A DNA stretch of 64,000 nucleotides from Linepithema humile (lineage: Eukaryota > Arthropoda > Insecta > Hymenoptera > Formicidae). Location: positions 1-64,000 of the forward strand of contig NW_027124990.1 in the NCBI RefSeq assembly GCF_040581485.1, read 5' to 3'. Positions 21,355-30,990 of this stretch are shown here, in pieces (the first letter of the stretch is position 1; each line of letters opens with the position of its first letter). The position numbers and the translations under genes are program-made. The notes beneath the pieces were generated by a model. That model was not told where the DNA came from. It saw only the letters and a list, made by a program, of their open reading frames with translations, and searched no databases.

Positions 21355-21983
21355 TGTTACGTCCTAGGTAACGATTCTACTAGGGAATGACGGTATAATG
21401 TATCCTACCGTTGTCATCAATTCATATGTGTCTGGAGACACTTTTACGGTAAGTATTTATTAATTCTTTTTTTCTCTTTTCAGGGAATCCCGCCGCTGTC
21501 ACCAAATTATATATATATATTATTCTTTTGTTTCAGGTAATCCTATATGGTGCACTTTACCGTTTCCGTCGCTGATGATGTTACCAACGTTACATAATAA
21601 TAGTCCACCGCTGCCACGTTCCTAGAGGTTACGTTGCAACGCGGTATTGTACGTCTTTAGGAACAAGAGGCCCTTGTCGTCGAGACGATGGTTACCCGTT
21701 TCTTGAAGACTATTAATGTGGATAATTCTAAGGGGCGCTGTCACCAGTTTTATTAATGTGGTTTGCTCCACAGGTGGTTACTGGAAAAATCGCGGAGCTG
21801 CCGTCTCTTGATTTGGACGTCGCAGTCGGTTTTCCTAGGATATGAGTGTATTTTCTACTTTAGAGAGAATAATAAAACCAATAAAACCACTTCTTTGATT
21901 TTACAATTTTAGGTTATTTATTCCTTCATCCGTCCTTATGGTGAGTATAGAGTCGGACTTAGTTTTAAGTGTAATTATGAAAC

Positions 21984-22439
21984 TTAAATTAGCAATTTAA
22001 CATCATTTCTTAATGATTCTAATTTTAAACACGAGTCGCTGTAATGATCTGACATACATATCATTCTATTATTATGTCTAGTGATTAAGATTGGGTGTTC
22101 CTTTAGTTCTTCATAAAGGATCCTTAATTGAGTGACTCCTTTATTTCTAGTGTATTGATTAAATGGGCTCTTGCACAGGGAACACTCTGAGAACGAGTAT
22201 ATGTCATTCAATACAGTTGAACAAGTTTCGCAACGCTTAATGAGCGGTTTATAAGATAAAGTCAACAGGTGGAACTGGTTGGGTAGAGTCAGGTCGTCTC
22301 GATGAAATCTATCCCTACACGTTCCACAAACTTCTTTACCAGTCCTTCTTAAAATGTAAGAAAACCCTCGTTGACATTTCGCTTGTTGTTTGAGCAGTAA
22401 CTCCACCGGTTGGCACAAGGAGCATCCATTATCGGCCAT
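21984..22439 (-). CDS. Third Cys-rich accessory protein of the 5' LTR cassette
   Basis: 151 aa from ATG at 22439 (the frame is open a little farther upstream, but without ATG). Cys pairs: CSLC (about 6-9), CGTC (about 36-39), CETC (about 69-72) and CSLC (about 83-86), consistent with two zinc-ribbon-like modules. The protein is basic and has no signal peptide or membrane segment. The C-terminus has a charged helix-like part. The start is 31 nt after the preceding ORF's stop, so a compact series is formed. It is homologous to 11492->11133 in the 3' LTR, and its last ~16 codons are matched at 1-48-side homology within 1-150. Function unknown; nucleic-acid binding would be the simplest guess for a small basic zinc-ribbon protein. 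Confidence 0.6.
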   Translation of the reverse strand: MADNGCSLCQPVELLLKQQAKCQRGFSYILRRTGKEVCGTCRDRFHRDDLTLPNQFHLLTLSYKPLIKRCETCSTVLNDIYSFSECSLCKSPFNQYTRNKGVTQLRILYEELKEHPILITRHNNRMICMSDHYSDSCLKLESLRNDVKLLI

Positions 22440-22470
22440 CGGTATCAAGGAAATCTTCAAATCGACTCCT

Positions 22471-22839
22471 TTATTGTATAGCAGATGTTAATTGTGCGAT
22501 AGCTATTACTGTAGGCTCGCCGTTAAATATCTCCTGGATTTGTTGTTGAGTCCTTGTCTGTAAGAAACTCACGGAGTGACTAAAGCAAGTCACACATGAT
22601 CTCACATTTCTAATGTAAGAAAGAATATTATCACACGTGGTGCAAAATTCTAAACGTGAGGTGATCCCTATTACTACACTATGTCTGCGATATTTATAGT
22701 AATTTATCGGATTAAAATCAGGATCGTGGATCATGCAATCTTGGCACAACTTATCATATGGGTTATCTTTATGAACATAAATAGTATTTAATGTACAACG
22801 GGCTGTATTTAGTAAAATAAGCTTCACTAGAGTTGACAT
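22471..22839 (-). CDS. Second Cys-rich accessory protein of the 5' LTR cassette
   Basis: 122 aa from ATG at 22839. It has the pairs CQDC (about 32-35), CTTC (about 66-69) and CVTC (about 82-85), with the spacing of the last two pairs (C-x2-C-x12-13-C-x2-C) similar to the neighbouring ORFs: ITSRLEFCTTC...RSCVTC here, KLEQEYKCCIC...NECRSC in the first, IKRCETC...SECSLC in the third. I therefore regard the three as distant paralogues. No known family recognised, no signal peptide. It is preceded by 111 nt of AT-rich spacer and followed after 31 nt by the next ATG. Confidence 0.6.
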   Translation of the reverse strand: MSTLVKLILLNTARCTLNTIYVHKDNPYDKLCQDCMIHDPDFNPINYYKYRRHSVVIGITSRLEFCTTCDNILSYIRNVRSCVTCFSHSVSFLQTRTQQQIQEIFNGEPTVIAIAQLTSAIQ

Positions 22840-22950
22840 TATTTGTTCTTTATTTCCATCTTTAAATGTTAATATGATGTAATCTAATAATTAATTAATA
22901 GTAATTAAAATATACATGAAATATATGTATATATATATATGTTTATGTCT

Positions 22951-23535
22951 CTAATCTATTGAAACACGAAATGCACCACCCTCTGGGTGTTCAGTATAAT
23001 TCCTCAATCTTAATTTAAGTACATGGTATATTAAACTAACCACTGTCTTAAGGATGATTCTTACACCATGCCTATATACACCTGTTATCTCTATATTATA
23101 ACGGACAGAAGTGTATAGCGGATATGGTTGCTGCTGTATATCATTGAAGAAACATTTTAATTCATGCTTGTCTAGGGATGACAAGAAATTATTCATTCGA
23201 TACTGACAAGAGCGACATTCATTTAGACGTCGGATATGTCCCGTGATTCTATTACAGATGCAACACTTATATTCCTGTTCTAATTTAGATAAATGTATGC
23301 TAACTATTAAGTTGTGTCTTAATTTTAAGATTAAGTCTTGTCTGGCCGCGTTAGGAAGATGTGCCAGACATTCGTAACAGACTTTGTTCGATTGACCGTT
23401 ACGAACTTGAAAATAATAGGCCTTAACACAATATAGAATCTTCTTGAAGAAAATGTTTTGTATATCTATCTTATATCGCGGAAAGATTTCAATACTGGGA
23501 CGATGTCGTTCGTTTATATGTATTTGATGCGACAT
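22951..23535 (-). CDS. First Cys-rich accessory protein of the 5' LTR cassette
   Basis: 194 aa from ATG at 23535, directly after an intron-like acceptor TTTCTCTTTAG. Cys pairs: CYEC (about 53-56), CCIC (about 90-94) and CRSC (about 109-112), plus single Cys. The C-terminal third (about 130-194) lacks Cys and has a hydrophobic stretch IILKTVVSLIYHVLKLRL, amphipathic or weakly membrane-like. The pattern resembles the other two ORFs. I do not recognise a family. The solo LTR lacks this whole ORF group although its flanks are the same, so the proteins are not required for the LTR to exist. Confidence 0.6.
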   Translation of the reverse strand: MSHQIHINERHRPSIEIFPRYKIDIQNIFFKKILYCVKAYYFQVRNGQSNKVCYECLAHLPNAARQDLILKLRHNLIVSIHLSKLEQEYKCCICNRITGHIRRLNECRSCQYRMNNFLSSLDKHELKCFFNDIQQQPYPLYTSVRYNIEITGVYRHGVRIILKTVVSLIYHVLKLRLRNYTEHPEGGAFRVSID

Positions 23536-23626
23536 CTAAAGAGAAAATTCATGGTTTATTTAATACTCGGTATAGGTAAGTGGAGGAACAAAAGATTTAT
23601 TAAGTGATATGATGTCTTAGTCTTAC
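23536..23626 (-). other. Intron-like segment in the LTR leader, sense strand
   Basis: In element orientation GATATCAAG|GTAAGACTAAG opens at 23626 and TTTCTCTTTAG closes at 23536, immediately before ATG of the first Cys-rich ORF. The 91-nt length is typical of insect introns. The solo LTR keeps the donor (10112-10125) but has lost the acceptor along with the ORFs. Confidence 0.45.
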
Positions 23627-24992
23627 CTTGATATCAAAATCTTAATCCTTTTCCTTCGCTAGAGCCAAATTTAGATTTGGTCTGCGATATAATGTATTTC
23701 TTTCTTTGAAGAAATTATCTAAGATAATAGTGATTAAAACAATATTAGTTTGACAATGTAATATTATTATTGATTTTCTCTGTGTCCATTAATTGTTTCT
23801 GGTAATGGAGAAAATGTATGTAATGTATATACATGTATGTATACTCTTTCAATAGTTTACGCGCGTGATATTTAATTCCGCTTCGTCGTGTCTTGGATTT
23901 AGACATAGGAATGGATTATCATAGAAGGATGTTGGTCGATATGATCCGTTGATAAATGTGCGGCTGACCGCACCAAATATTACAGATCTGTGTCTCGATA
24001 GTCCACGTGCGGCTGTCCGCACAGCAGATTCTCTAAACACGTGCTTACTTCCAACGGAGTACGAAGGAATTCGTGAAGGGTCAGGTAAGTGTCGGATAGT
24101 TGGAAAACTTTTGACACTGACTGTATTTTCCACGGTCACGAAAAACTTTTATTACAGACTGTACCGTTCAGTCACTATCAGGTATGCGGATGGATAGAGA
24201 AATTGACAGACCGACCGGTAACCGTAATCTCTATTTGCGATAACTAAAATCTTAATAAGATAAACGCGCACTGATTCGAAGTCAATCTTCACTCACTTGA
24301 AATAAAATTATTAAAATAATATTCTCATTAGTATTTTAATATAGAGTGATAATATATTTATTCAAATAAGTATAGTATATGAGTATAATATATATGTGGG
24401 TATCAGTATAAATGTGTGTGGTATAACATATGTTTTATATTGAATATTCTTAAGTAATTATAGAATAATAATAATTAAATATGCAAGTTAAATATGAGTA
24501 CATATAAGCATATAATGTATTACATAAAATATCAATGTATTCGTAACAATGTTAATAACGTATATAATGGTATTAACAAAATGCAAAATAATAATAATAT
24601 GATCTATTATTTCCATCAAATCGTATTCCTTGAATCGTTTCAATTCTCTTAGTCAATTATATTTAATTCCGTTCTGTTTCAATATGTTTCAACTCTCTTA
24701 GTCAATTATATTTAATTCCGTTCAGTTTCAATATGTCTCAATTGGACATTAAGTTAATTAATTCTTTGTAAGACTTACGTTTTCCTTCCTGTCTTCAAAG
24801 TTATTTTCTTAGTACTCTTCCGTACTTTTTCTTCAGCTGCACAAGCACTGACTTCATTACTTTTGCTCAAAGGCTTTTACGAGTTACTACTATTCAATTT
24901 GAGAATTCACGTAGTACTACTAATTTCACGAGTTACTAGTTTTTGTCTGAACATCTACCTAGCACTTTAGTAACTGTTTTAACTAGAACTAG

Positions 24993-25027
24993 AACTGACT
25001 AAAATGTGCCGGGGCACGCGTATATAT
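24993..25027 (-). promoter_or_regulatory. LTR core promoter of the 5' giant LTR
   Basis: Reverse-strand TATATA at about 25021-25026 and TCAGTT initiator at 24998-24993, with the same ~30-bp spacing as in the solo LTR. Start of transcription is expected at about 24996, upstream of the Cys-rich cassette and of gag. Confidence 0.6.
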
Positions 25028-25260
25028 GGGCCTTTGCCCACTCGTTCAGTGGAGGGGTGTTACGCTTGGCTTACAATGATTGGATTAAAGTTTCAATGAT
25101 GGGAGAGTCTCCGCCTCCTATCTCGTTGGGATTCTCCAATGAGCGGTTGAAGGTGTATTGGAAGGGGCTCCTATCGCTTATCTGCATATTAGTTACATAG
25201 GCACTTGTTATCTCTTGAGTCACTGGTAGGGACATTTGCACCGCCTCCGATGACTACATG

Positions 25261-25600
25261 TTCTTATCTTCTTCGGTACTTCCCTGTCATATCTTATCCT
25301 CTTGCTGTTATCTTTATCAGCTCTGATAAGTTTATCTTCTAATAACTTTCTTCGGCTTATCCTTATCTCTTGATAAGGTTATCTTCTAATAACTTTCCTC
25401 GTCTTATCTTTATCTCTTGAAATATATATTATCTCTGATGATAGGCGAGTGGAGTGGGATGGTGAGTCGCCATCGCGTCGCCTCCTACGTCACCTTCTAA
25501 TAACTTTCCTCTTATTATCTCTTCATATGTCTAGCCATCGCGTCGCCTCCTACGTCACCTTCTAATAACTTTCCTCTTATTATCTCTTCATATGTCTAGC
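25261..25600 (-). promoter_or_regulatory. GATA-site cluster with a local duplication, 5' LTR copy
   Basis: The same GATA-site-rich block as at 8210-8481. Here the segment with CCATCGCGTCGCCTCC... and CTCTTATTATCTCTTCATATG is doubled in tandem (period about 67 bp), which adds sites. Confidence 0.5.
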
Positions 25601-25910
25601 CATCGCGTCGCCTCTTGCTCCTTTGGCGGCTTGCGAATGGGATGAGTAAGTGCGTCAGTTTTCTTGATATCTCCCGACGACTTTTATATTATCTCTTCCT
25701 TTCGTTCTTATCTTTCATAAATTATATTTCCTGCCTGTAGCGGCATCCAAGTGGAGTGAGTTACCTTCGCATCGGAGAGGATTCACGTCTCCTCCACTTT
25801 ATTTTATTATAACAGCCTCGGGCCCAATTATTATTTCTTATATTTCCTTTTATTATTTCTTTAATAAAAGTGATTATAGCGGCCTCGGGCCCAATGTGTG
25901 AATATCTGTC

Positions 25911-26125
25911 GGTGTTTCTCGCCACCGATTGATACTCAACTTTTGTAACCAAATACCTTTTAACGTTTCTCGCCATTAATTGATATTTAGTCTTATCGAT
26001 GTCTGATAAGTAGCTTGCCAGCGTTTCTCGCCACTGACTCATGAATATCTTTCAGCGTTTCTCGCCACTGATTGATACTCGCAGCTACTTTACTTAGCAA
26101 ATATTCGTCAGCGTTTCTCGCCACC
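25911..26125 (-). promoter_or_regulatory. Reiterated 16-bp motif, 5' LTR copy
   Basis: Five copies of CAGCGTTTCTCGCCAC or variants at about 25911, 25969, 26020, 26053 and 26109. The last three are the most conserved. Confidence 0.5.
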
Positions 26126-26601
26126 GACTCGTATCTACTATTAATTTGACTATTTATGCCGAGTAAATTCCTAAGCAATTTAATCGCAATTTTAGTCAAG
26201 TGTGATGTTCTGTCAATATACTTTATTTCAATTTATCTTCCTCTTATTGATTTATCGACTAATTGAGATATAGTTACTGATAGTTTTTTCTTTTTATTTT
26301 ATTTTATGTATTTCTCTTTTAAATTTTCTTTGATAAGTCGATGAAGTTTGGGGCCTTTTATGCCTTGCCAAATAAGCCGTTCTATTTTTCTGTAAGAGTT
26401 TCTCCTCTAAACGGGTATTGTCTGAATTTTAATTGAATATATTTTAGCAAATTTATTATTCGTAAGTCGTAAAAAGAATAAATGATGAATTTGATAATAA
26501 TCATATTATTTTACAAAAATAATTATTGTAAAAATCTTATCTTAAGATTTTTCAAAATTTTCATCATTAACTGGTTAATGAAAATTTAGCGGGACGTTAC
26601 A

Positions 26602-26727
26602 ATAATATATTTTTATATGTTATATGTTATAATATATTGTAATGTTACAATTAGGTTAAAAGAGGTTAAAATAGGTTAAAATAGGTTAAACTAGGTTAAA
26701 ATAGGTTAAACTAGGTTAAACTAGGTT
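26602..26727. repeat. Partial 284-bp composite repeat and 11-bp minisatellite
   Basis: 26602-26650 (ATAATATATTTTTATATG... to TGTTACAATTAGG) matches 31155-31210 and 31457-31510. It is followed by about seven units of AGGTTAAAMTA. The giant LTR is inserted at its left edge and the non-LTR element at its right edge. Confidence 0.85.
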
Positions 26728-29700
26728 CCCTCTCGTCGTGCGCCACCTTGTCGTGGTGAGAGGGCTCACCGGGGGGATACCTGAAAGGGTGTTCCCGCGG
26801 TGCTAAGAGCGCACAGTTCCTCCGCTGGGGGAAACAAGAGGAGCCCAGCGACTCCTTAGGGACTTGTCCCAATCGCTGGTAGGAGACGGGGACTCTGACT
26901 TCAAACCCCCGGTGGCAGGGCACCGTTAGGGGGAGATTTCTATCTCCCCTCCATGCACGGGCGGCCAGGCTCGTTAGCCCAGTGGGGCGGCTGGCCAGGG
27001 GGGTGCTCCCCCCGTGGTTGAGGCCTGTCTTGGCCGGGGCTGCTGCTCCGGCGGGACGGGTCTCTGGTGGGGTCACTTCGGTGGCCCTGTCTAAAGGGAA
27101 GGGATGTGGATGCCGGTTCCCTCTGTGTCTCGGGCGGATGTCCTTTTTAGGACATGCCGTCTGGCATGGAGGGAAAGCGGAGTCCCACAAGGGAAGAGCC
27201 CTCCCTCTCCGGCCAAACGACGCGTGGACGTGGTCCTCGCGTACGCGGCCGTGAAGGAGGGTGCGGGCCGGCGATGTCCTGGAACTCCACCGGGCTCGTC
27301 GGGCCGTGGCCGTTCCCCGAGCCGCTCGGACGTTTCCGAGGCAGGGTCGGAGACGGCGGTGAAGCCGAGTCGGTCTCTAGGAGCGTAGCCCGAGGAGTCC
27401 AACTCGGAACGCACCAAGCCCGGTGCGGCGGTGGATGGAAACCACATAAAAAAAACCCGGGTAGGCTGGGCTCGTTAGCCGTGGAGTAGGCAACCGGCCT
27501 AAGGGTGGAGGGCCCTGAGAAAACCCTCTCGAGGAAGACAACCTCGTTAAAAAATTACATTCTATGGTAACGAAATGTTTCGCAAGGGATTTTTGTTACG
27601 GTCCCAGGGTGATCGGACACCCAGGGATTCGGCGGGGGGGGCTATCGTCCCAGGTGCCCCCTCGTCGACGGCGTCCGCAGTAGCGGCGCCGGAATCCGGC
27701 GATGGGCTTCCGGTGGAGTTGACTCCGAGCTCCACCGGTGAACGTGCTATCGGTGAGGTAGCGCAGGGGCTGGCTGACTCTTCGGAGTCAACCTTCCAGT
27801 GCTTCCGCAAGGAAGACTGGCTAGGTGTCGCCCGCGCCGCGGACGAGTTCATGAGGCTGATGCCTCGATGTCCTCCAACTTTGGAGGTCGATGGGGACGA
27901 GGAAGTGAGCTGGCAGCTCAGCTTCGTCCCCAAGTACTGGGGGGTTGCCCTCCAGTACCTGATGGAGGCGCTAGAGAAGGGGGGTCCCTTCCCGGGCGAG
28001 CTGATTAACAGCCTCGAGAAATCTCTCGAGACTGAGCGAGCCCGGGCTAGGGAGCCCCTCTTCGCAAAAATGGTGGGCAAGTACCAACTGTCCAACCTTC
28101 TTGAGGAGAAGGTCCGGGGAGGAGCCAACCGCAAACCTGCGGAGCCCTCCTCTCCGGCACCAGACGCCCCCTCGACCTCGTCGACGGCTGCCGCCGACGA
28201 GCCAATCGAGATCGAAGAGGAGGAAGAGGTAGGGGAGGCAGCAGCCCCCCCCGCACCAAATCCAGGGGAGTTCCCGCTGGAGCGCAGTCGAGGCAGGCCC
28301 CGTCTCGATGGACAGGGCCCTTACAAGCCTCCGTCCATCTCCATTGAGGAGATGGCGCAGCGCCAAGAGGATGGCATCCCCCAGCCTTGGGAGAGACTGG
28401 GGGATGTCAGGAAGAAGAGAGAGAGGTCCCCGAGGGCCTCAAGAAAAATCTACGTCCTCACTGATAGTGAGGACGATGACAATGAGGCGCCCCTGCGACT
28501 GACCCGCCCACCGAGATTCACGGCGCCGCAGCGGCAAGATGTCGACTTGTTCCTGCGGGACATTCTCGACAGGTCTCCGATGGCAGCGGCTTCGGAGGCC
28601 GCCGCGCTGGCGGACGAGATCGAGGCGATCCGCTCCAAGTCCACCTCTATCAGGGGGGACTGGAGCGGTCGCCTCAAGAAAGACAGCTATCTCCTCAAGG
28701 AGATAGTTCTGGCTTTTGGCCAACGGTTGGCGGACTCTGGGGGCGGGGAACTATCCCGCCTCCAGAGAGAGTTGGAGACTCTCCGGGAGGAGGTAATAGT
28801 CCTCCGGAGAGAGAAGGAGGAGATGCGGCGGGAGATGAGAACATCTAGGTGGTCTCCCTCTCCCCCCAGCGTACACCCCCCCGTCCCGGACCCCTCTGGC
28901 ACTCAGCCAGAGGCAACTGGGGCGGAGGTGGACAGGGTGCATTTGGCCCTCCCCCCCCAGTCAGGCGACTGGGGGATGGAAATAGGGGAACCTTCGGGCG
29001 GGGGGGACTTGTCGCCCCCTCGTCCCCCCAGGGCCCCCTCTCCTCCTCCTCCTCTTCCTCCGGGGATTACCCCGGCAATGAGGGAGATGCTGGAGGGAGT
29101 CGCCACCATATTTAAAGATGGCATGGCGAGAATGTCGGCGGTCCTCTCGTCACTAAACGAGAGAGTCGCCGACCTCGAGGCGGCGCGCGCGCCGTCGAAG
29201 CAGCGCCCCTCCCAACCCCCTCCTCAACCGCGGCCCCCGACTTCGGGCGCCGTCTCGAGGAGTGCGAAAAGGAGGGAGTCACGCAAAAGGCGGGCCGCCA
29301 GATTGGCGGACCCACCTCTGGGGACCCCGGCTGACGGGGGACCGGACTCGGGGGCGGGGGTGTCAGTTCCCCCCGTCTCGGCCCTGGCTCCCTCATACGC
29401 CGAAGCGACGAGGAGCAAGAGGGGGGGCAAGTCCAAGCCAGCCCCTCCACCGCCGACTGATGGGAAGGCCAAGGCCCCCACAGAGGCGGTGAAGAAAAGG
29501 GAGGCCCTGCAGAGGGCCAAGAGGCGGCTGCCCAAGACGGCGGCCGTTATGATCTCGGTTCCTCCGACGGCCTCCCTTTCGGAGGTAATGAGTAAAGCCA
29601 AGTCCTCCATTAAACTGGAGGACTTGGACATCAAGGGTGTCCGCGCGCGGACGACACTCGCGGGGAATTTCCTCATCGCCATCCCTGGCGTGGGTGCAGA

Positions 29701-30990
29701 GGCCAAGGCCGACGCCCTCGCCAGGGAGATGAGGAAACATGTCGGGGACGAGGCGAAGATATCTCGTCCCTGTACTTATTCCGAACTTCGCCTCCGCAGT
29801 GTCGAGATGTTCGCCACGGCGGAGGACATCGCAGCCGCCATTGCCACGCATGGCGGCTGCCAGAAGGAAGATGTGCGGGTAGGCCCACTGCGCCCCCCGC
29901 GAGGAGGTAATAGGGTGGTCTGGGTGAGGTGCCCCTCCAGGGCCGCGATGAAGATCGCGGCGCTACAGGGGCTACAAATAATCTGGGCCACCGCTAAGGC
30001 TGACCTGCTCCCAGCCAGACCAACCCGGTGTTACCGGTGCCTGGCTAGGGGGCACACGCAGCAGCAATGCCCGTCCAAAGTGGACAGGACACGCTGCTGC
30101 TTCAACTGCGGTGGGGAGGGCCACGGTGCGGGCACCTGCAAAGCCCCGCCGAGGTGCCCCGTATGCGCCGACCGCGGTAAAGAGTCCGGGCACCGGGCGG
30201 GGGCACAAGAGTGCCCTCGAGTACCCCCGGTCGCCTCGACGGCCAAAGGGGCCGCGGGCTCCTCGGCGCCATTCCGGGCCCCGGCAAGCCGGGCCCCCCG
30301 GACGGCCCGGGAGTCCTCGGCAAGAATCCGAGGGGTGCCCCGACCAAGTAGGCCGGGGTCGCCTGCGGAAACGGCCTCGGTGATGTCGGATCTCTCGACA
30401 CACACCGAGGCCGGGGAGAAGCGCCCTCGACCGGCGGAGGGGTCGGACTCCGATCAGGCCCAACAACTGCCGGCCAAAAAGAGAGCCGGAAGGAGCGAGA
30501 CTGGGGCGGGCCGCAAGCCAGGGCCCAGGTCCCGCACCACGTCCCGTAGTCGGGACAGATCCCCCCTGACGCTGTCTCAGCGTCGGGAAGAGGAGGATCT
30601 CTCCGACTAGGGGGCCCAGGGCCCCTGAGAAAGATAAGAAGGGAGAGGAGGAGGAGGACTCTCCCCCTCCAAGATTAGACGAGAGACCTGTAGAAGGTCT
30701 CTTTTAGGAGATGTTCCCTCGAGGGACTCGCCTGGTGGTCGGGGTGAAGTATACCGATGGTTTTCCGCCCCGGCCATCACAAGGCTGGTAAGCCTTTTGT
30801 CAGGGGGGTGGGTTTTAGTTGGTAGGCACCGGTTTCCAAAGCTAAATAGCAAAGAAACCGGTGAATCCAACACTACCCCGGCGCCGGGACAGTCAGACTG
30901 CCCCATTGCACGCGCTGGGGTGTCTTTCGAAGATTTCCCACCCCCTGGGGGGCCTTTAAAGACCCCCCCAATCAAAAAAAAAAAAAAAAA
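26728..30990 (+). mobile_element. Non-LTR retrotransposon encoding only ORF1 (gag), with poly(A) tail
   Basis: A GC-rich block in an AT-rich setting, beginning exactly after an AGGTT of the 11-bp array and ending in 17 A residues (30974-30990) followed by GGTTAAACTAGG of the same array. 26728-27574 is a GC-rich 5' UTR without a believable gene. ORF1 is 27575-30610. 30611-30973 is a 363-bp 3' UTR. No endonuclease or reverse transcriptase ORF is present. The zinc-knuckle ORF1 resembles R1/TRAS/SART or Jockey-type elements. It must rely on RT supplied in trans, if it is mobile at all. The target-site duplication is unreadable because the target is itself repeated. Confidence 0.8.
27575..30610 (+). 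CDS. ORF1 (gag-like) protein of the non-LTR element, intact
   Basis: 1011 aa, uninterrupted, ATG at 27575. The N-terminal half is low-complexity and rich in Pro, Glu, Arg and Ser, with a coiled-coil-like stretch LSRLQRELETLREEVIVLRREKEEM (about 395-425) and a second helix near residues 500-540. A conserved core (about 645-815, VMISVPPTASLSEVM to RCPSRAAMKIAALQG) has the layout of the ORF1 RNA-binding region of R1/Jockey elements. Three knuckles follow: CYRCLARGHTQQQC (from residue 819), CFNCGGEGHGAGTC, and a variant CPVC-x8-H-x6-C. The C-terminus is Arg/Ser/Lys-rich with nuclear-localisation-like KKRAGR. Length is larger than many insect ORF1 proteins. An intact frame of 3 kb with no ORF2 suggests recent or selected retention. 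Function: RNA binding and particle formation, from family knowledge. Confidence 0.88.
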   Translation: MFRKGFLLRSQGDRTPRDSAGGAIVPGAPSSTASAVAAPESGDGLPVELTPSSTGERAIGEVAQGLADSSESTFQCFRKEDWLGVARAADEFMRLMPRCPPTLEVDGDEEVSWQLSFVPKYWGVALQYLMEALEKGGPFPGELINSLEKSLETERARAREPLFAKMVGKYQLSNLLEEKVRGGANRKPAEPSSPAPDAPSTSSTAAADEPIEIEEEEEVGEAAAPPAPNPGEFPLERSRGRPRLDGQGPYKPPSISIEEMAQRQEDGIPQPWERLGDVRKKRERSPRASRKIYVLTDSEDDDNEAPLRLTRPPRFTAPQRQDVDLFLRDILDRSPMAAASEAAALADEIEAIRSKSTSIRGDWSGRLKKDSYLLKEIVLAFGQRLADSGGGELSRLQRELETLREEVIVLRREKEEMRREMRTSRWSPSPPSVHPPVPDPSGTQPEATGAEVDRVHLALPPQSGDWGMEIGEPSGGGDLSPPRPPRAPSPPPPLPPGITPAMREMLEGVATIFKDGMARMSAVLSSLNERVADLEAARAPSKQRPSQPPPQPRPPTSGAVSRSAKRRESRKRRAARLADPPLGTPADGGPDSGAGVSVPPVSALAPSYAEATRSKRGGKSKPAPPPPTDGKAKAPTEAVKKREALQRAKRRLPKTAAVMISVPPTASLSEVMSKAKSSIKLEDLDIKGVRARTTLAGNFLIAIPGVGAEAKADALAREMRKHVGDEAKISRPCTYSELRLRSVEMFATAEDIAAAIATHGGCQKEDVRVGPLRPPRGGNRVVWVRCPSRAAMKIAALQGLQIIWATAKADLLPARPTRCYRCLARGHTQQQCPSKVDRTRCCFNCGGEGHGAGTCKAPPRCPVCADRGKESGHRAGAQECPRVPPVASTAKGAAGSSAPFRAPASRAPRTARESSARIRGVPRPSRPGSPAETASVMSDLSTHTEAGEKRPRPAEGSDSDQAQQLPAKKRAGRSETGAGRKPGPRSRTTSRSRDRSPLTLSQRREEEDLSD

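Larger units (their letters stand above)
1..26601 (-). mobile_element. Giant-LTR Ty3/Gypsy element with env, nested and degraded (continues past left edge)
   Basis: Minus-strand LTR retrotransposon. The 5' LTR is 26601->21355, the internal region 21354->14169, the 3' LTR 14168->about 11013, and the stretch 150->1 matches the far end of the same LTR. LTRs begin TGTAACGTCCCGC and end GGACGTWACA. A polypurine tract (eight G on the minus strand, 14170-14177) abuts the 3' LTR, which fixes the boundary. The gag-pol-env order and the PR-RT-RNaseH-IN domain order are those of Ty3/Gypsy. It is inactive: gag lacks its start and the primer-binding site, integrase is split by a TA repeat, and env has two frameshifts. 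A solo LTR (155-10964) is inserted in its 3' LTR. The 5' flank at 26602 lies in a ~284-bp repeat unit seen again at 31.0-31.5 kb. The left end and its target duplication are outside the window. Confidence 0.8.
21355..26601 (-). repeat. 5' giant LTR with accessory ORF cassette (5.25 kb)
   Basis: In element orientation: TGTAACGTCCCGC start (26601), 16-bp motif array (26125-25911), GATA cluster (25600-25261), TATA and initiator (25027-24993), hairpin block (24022-23958), leader with an intron-like segment (23626-23536), three Cys-rich ORFs (23535->21984), conserved block (21945-21888), short repeated blocks and GGACGTAACA end (21355). The GATA region holds a 67-bp tandem duplication (about 25470-25602) absent from the other copies. 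The ~3.6 kb downstream of the promoter is extraordinary for a retroelement U5. Alternatives are a cassette acquired by insertion or recombination within an initially shorter LTR. Confidence 0.75.

Noticed and set aside
26711..30975. Many long ORFs on the minus strand and in other plus frames over the non-LTR element
   Set aside because: High GC content opens frames; the plus-strand 1011-codon ORF with zinc knuckles accounts for the region.
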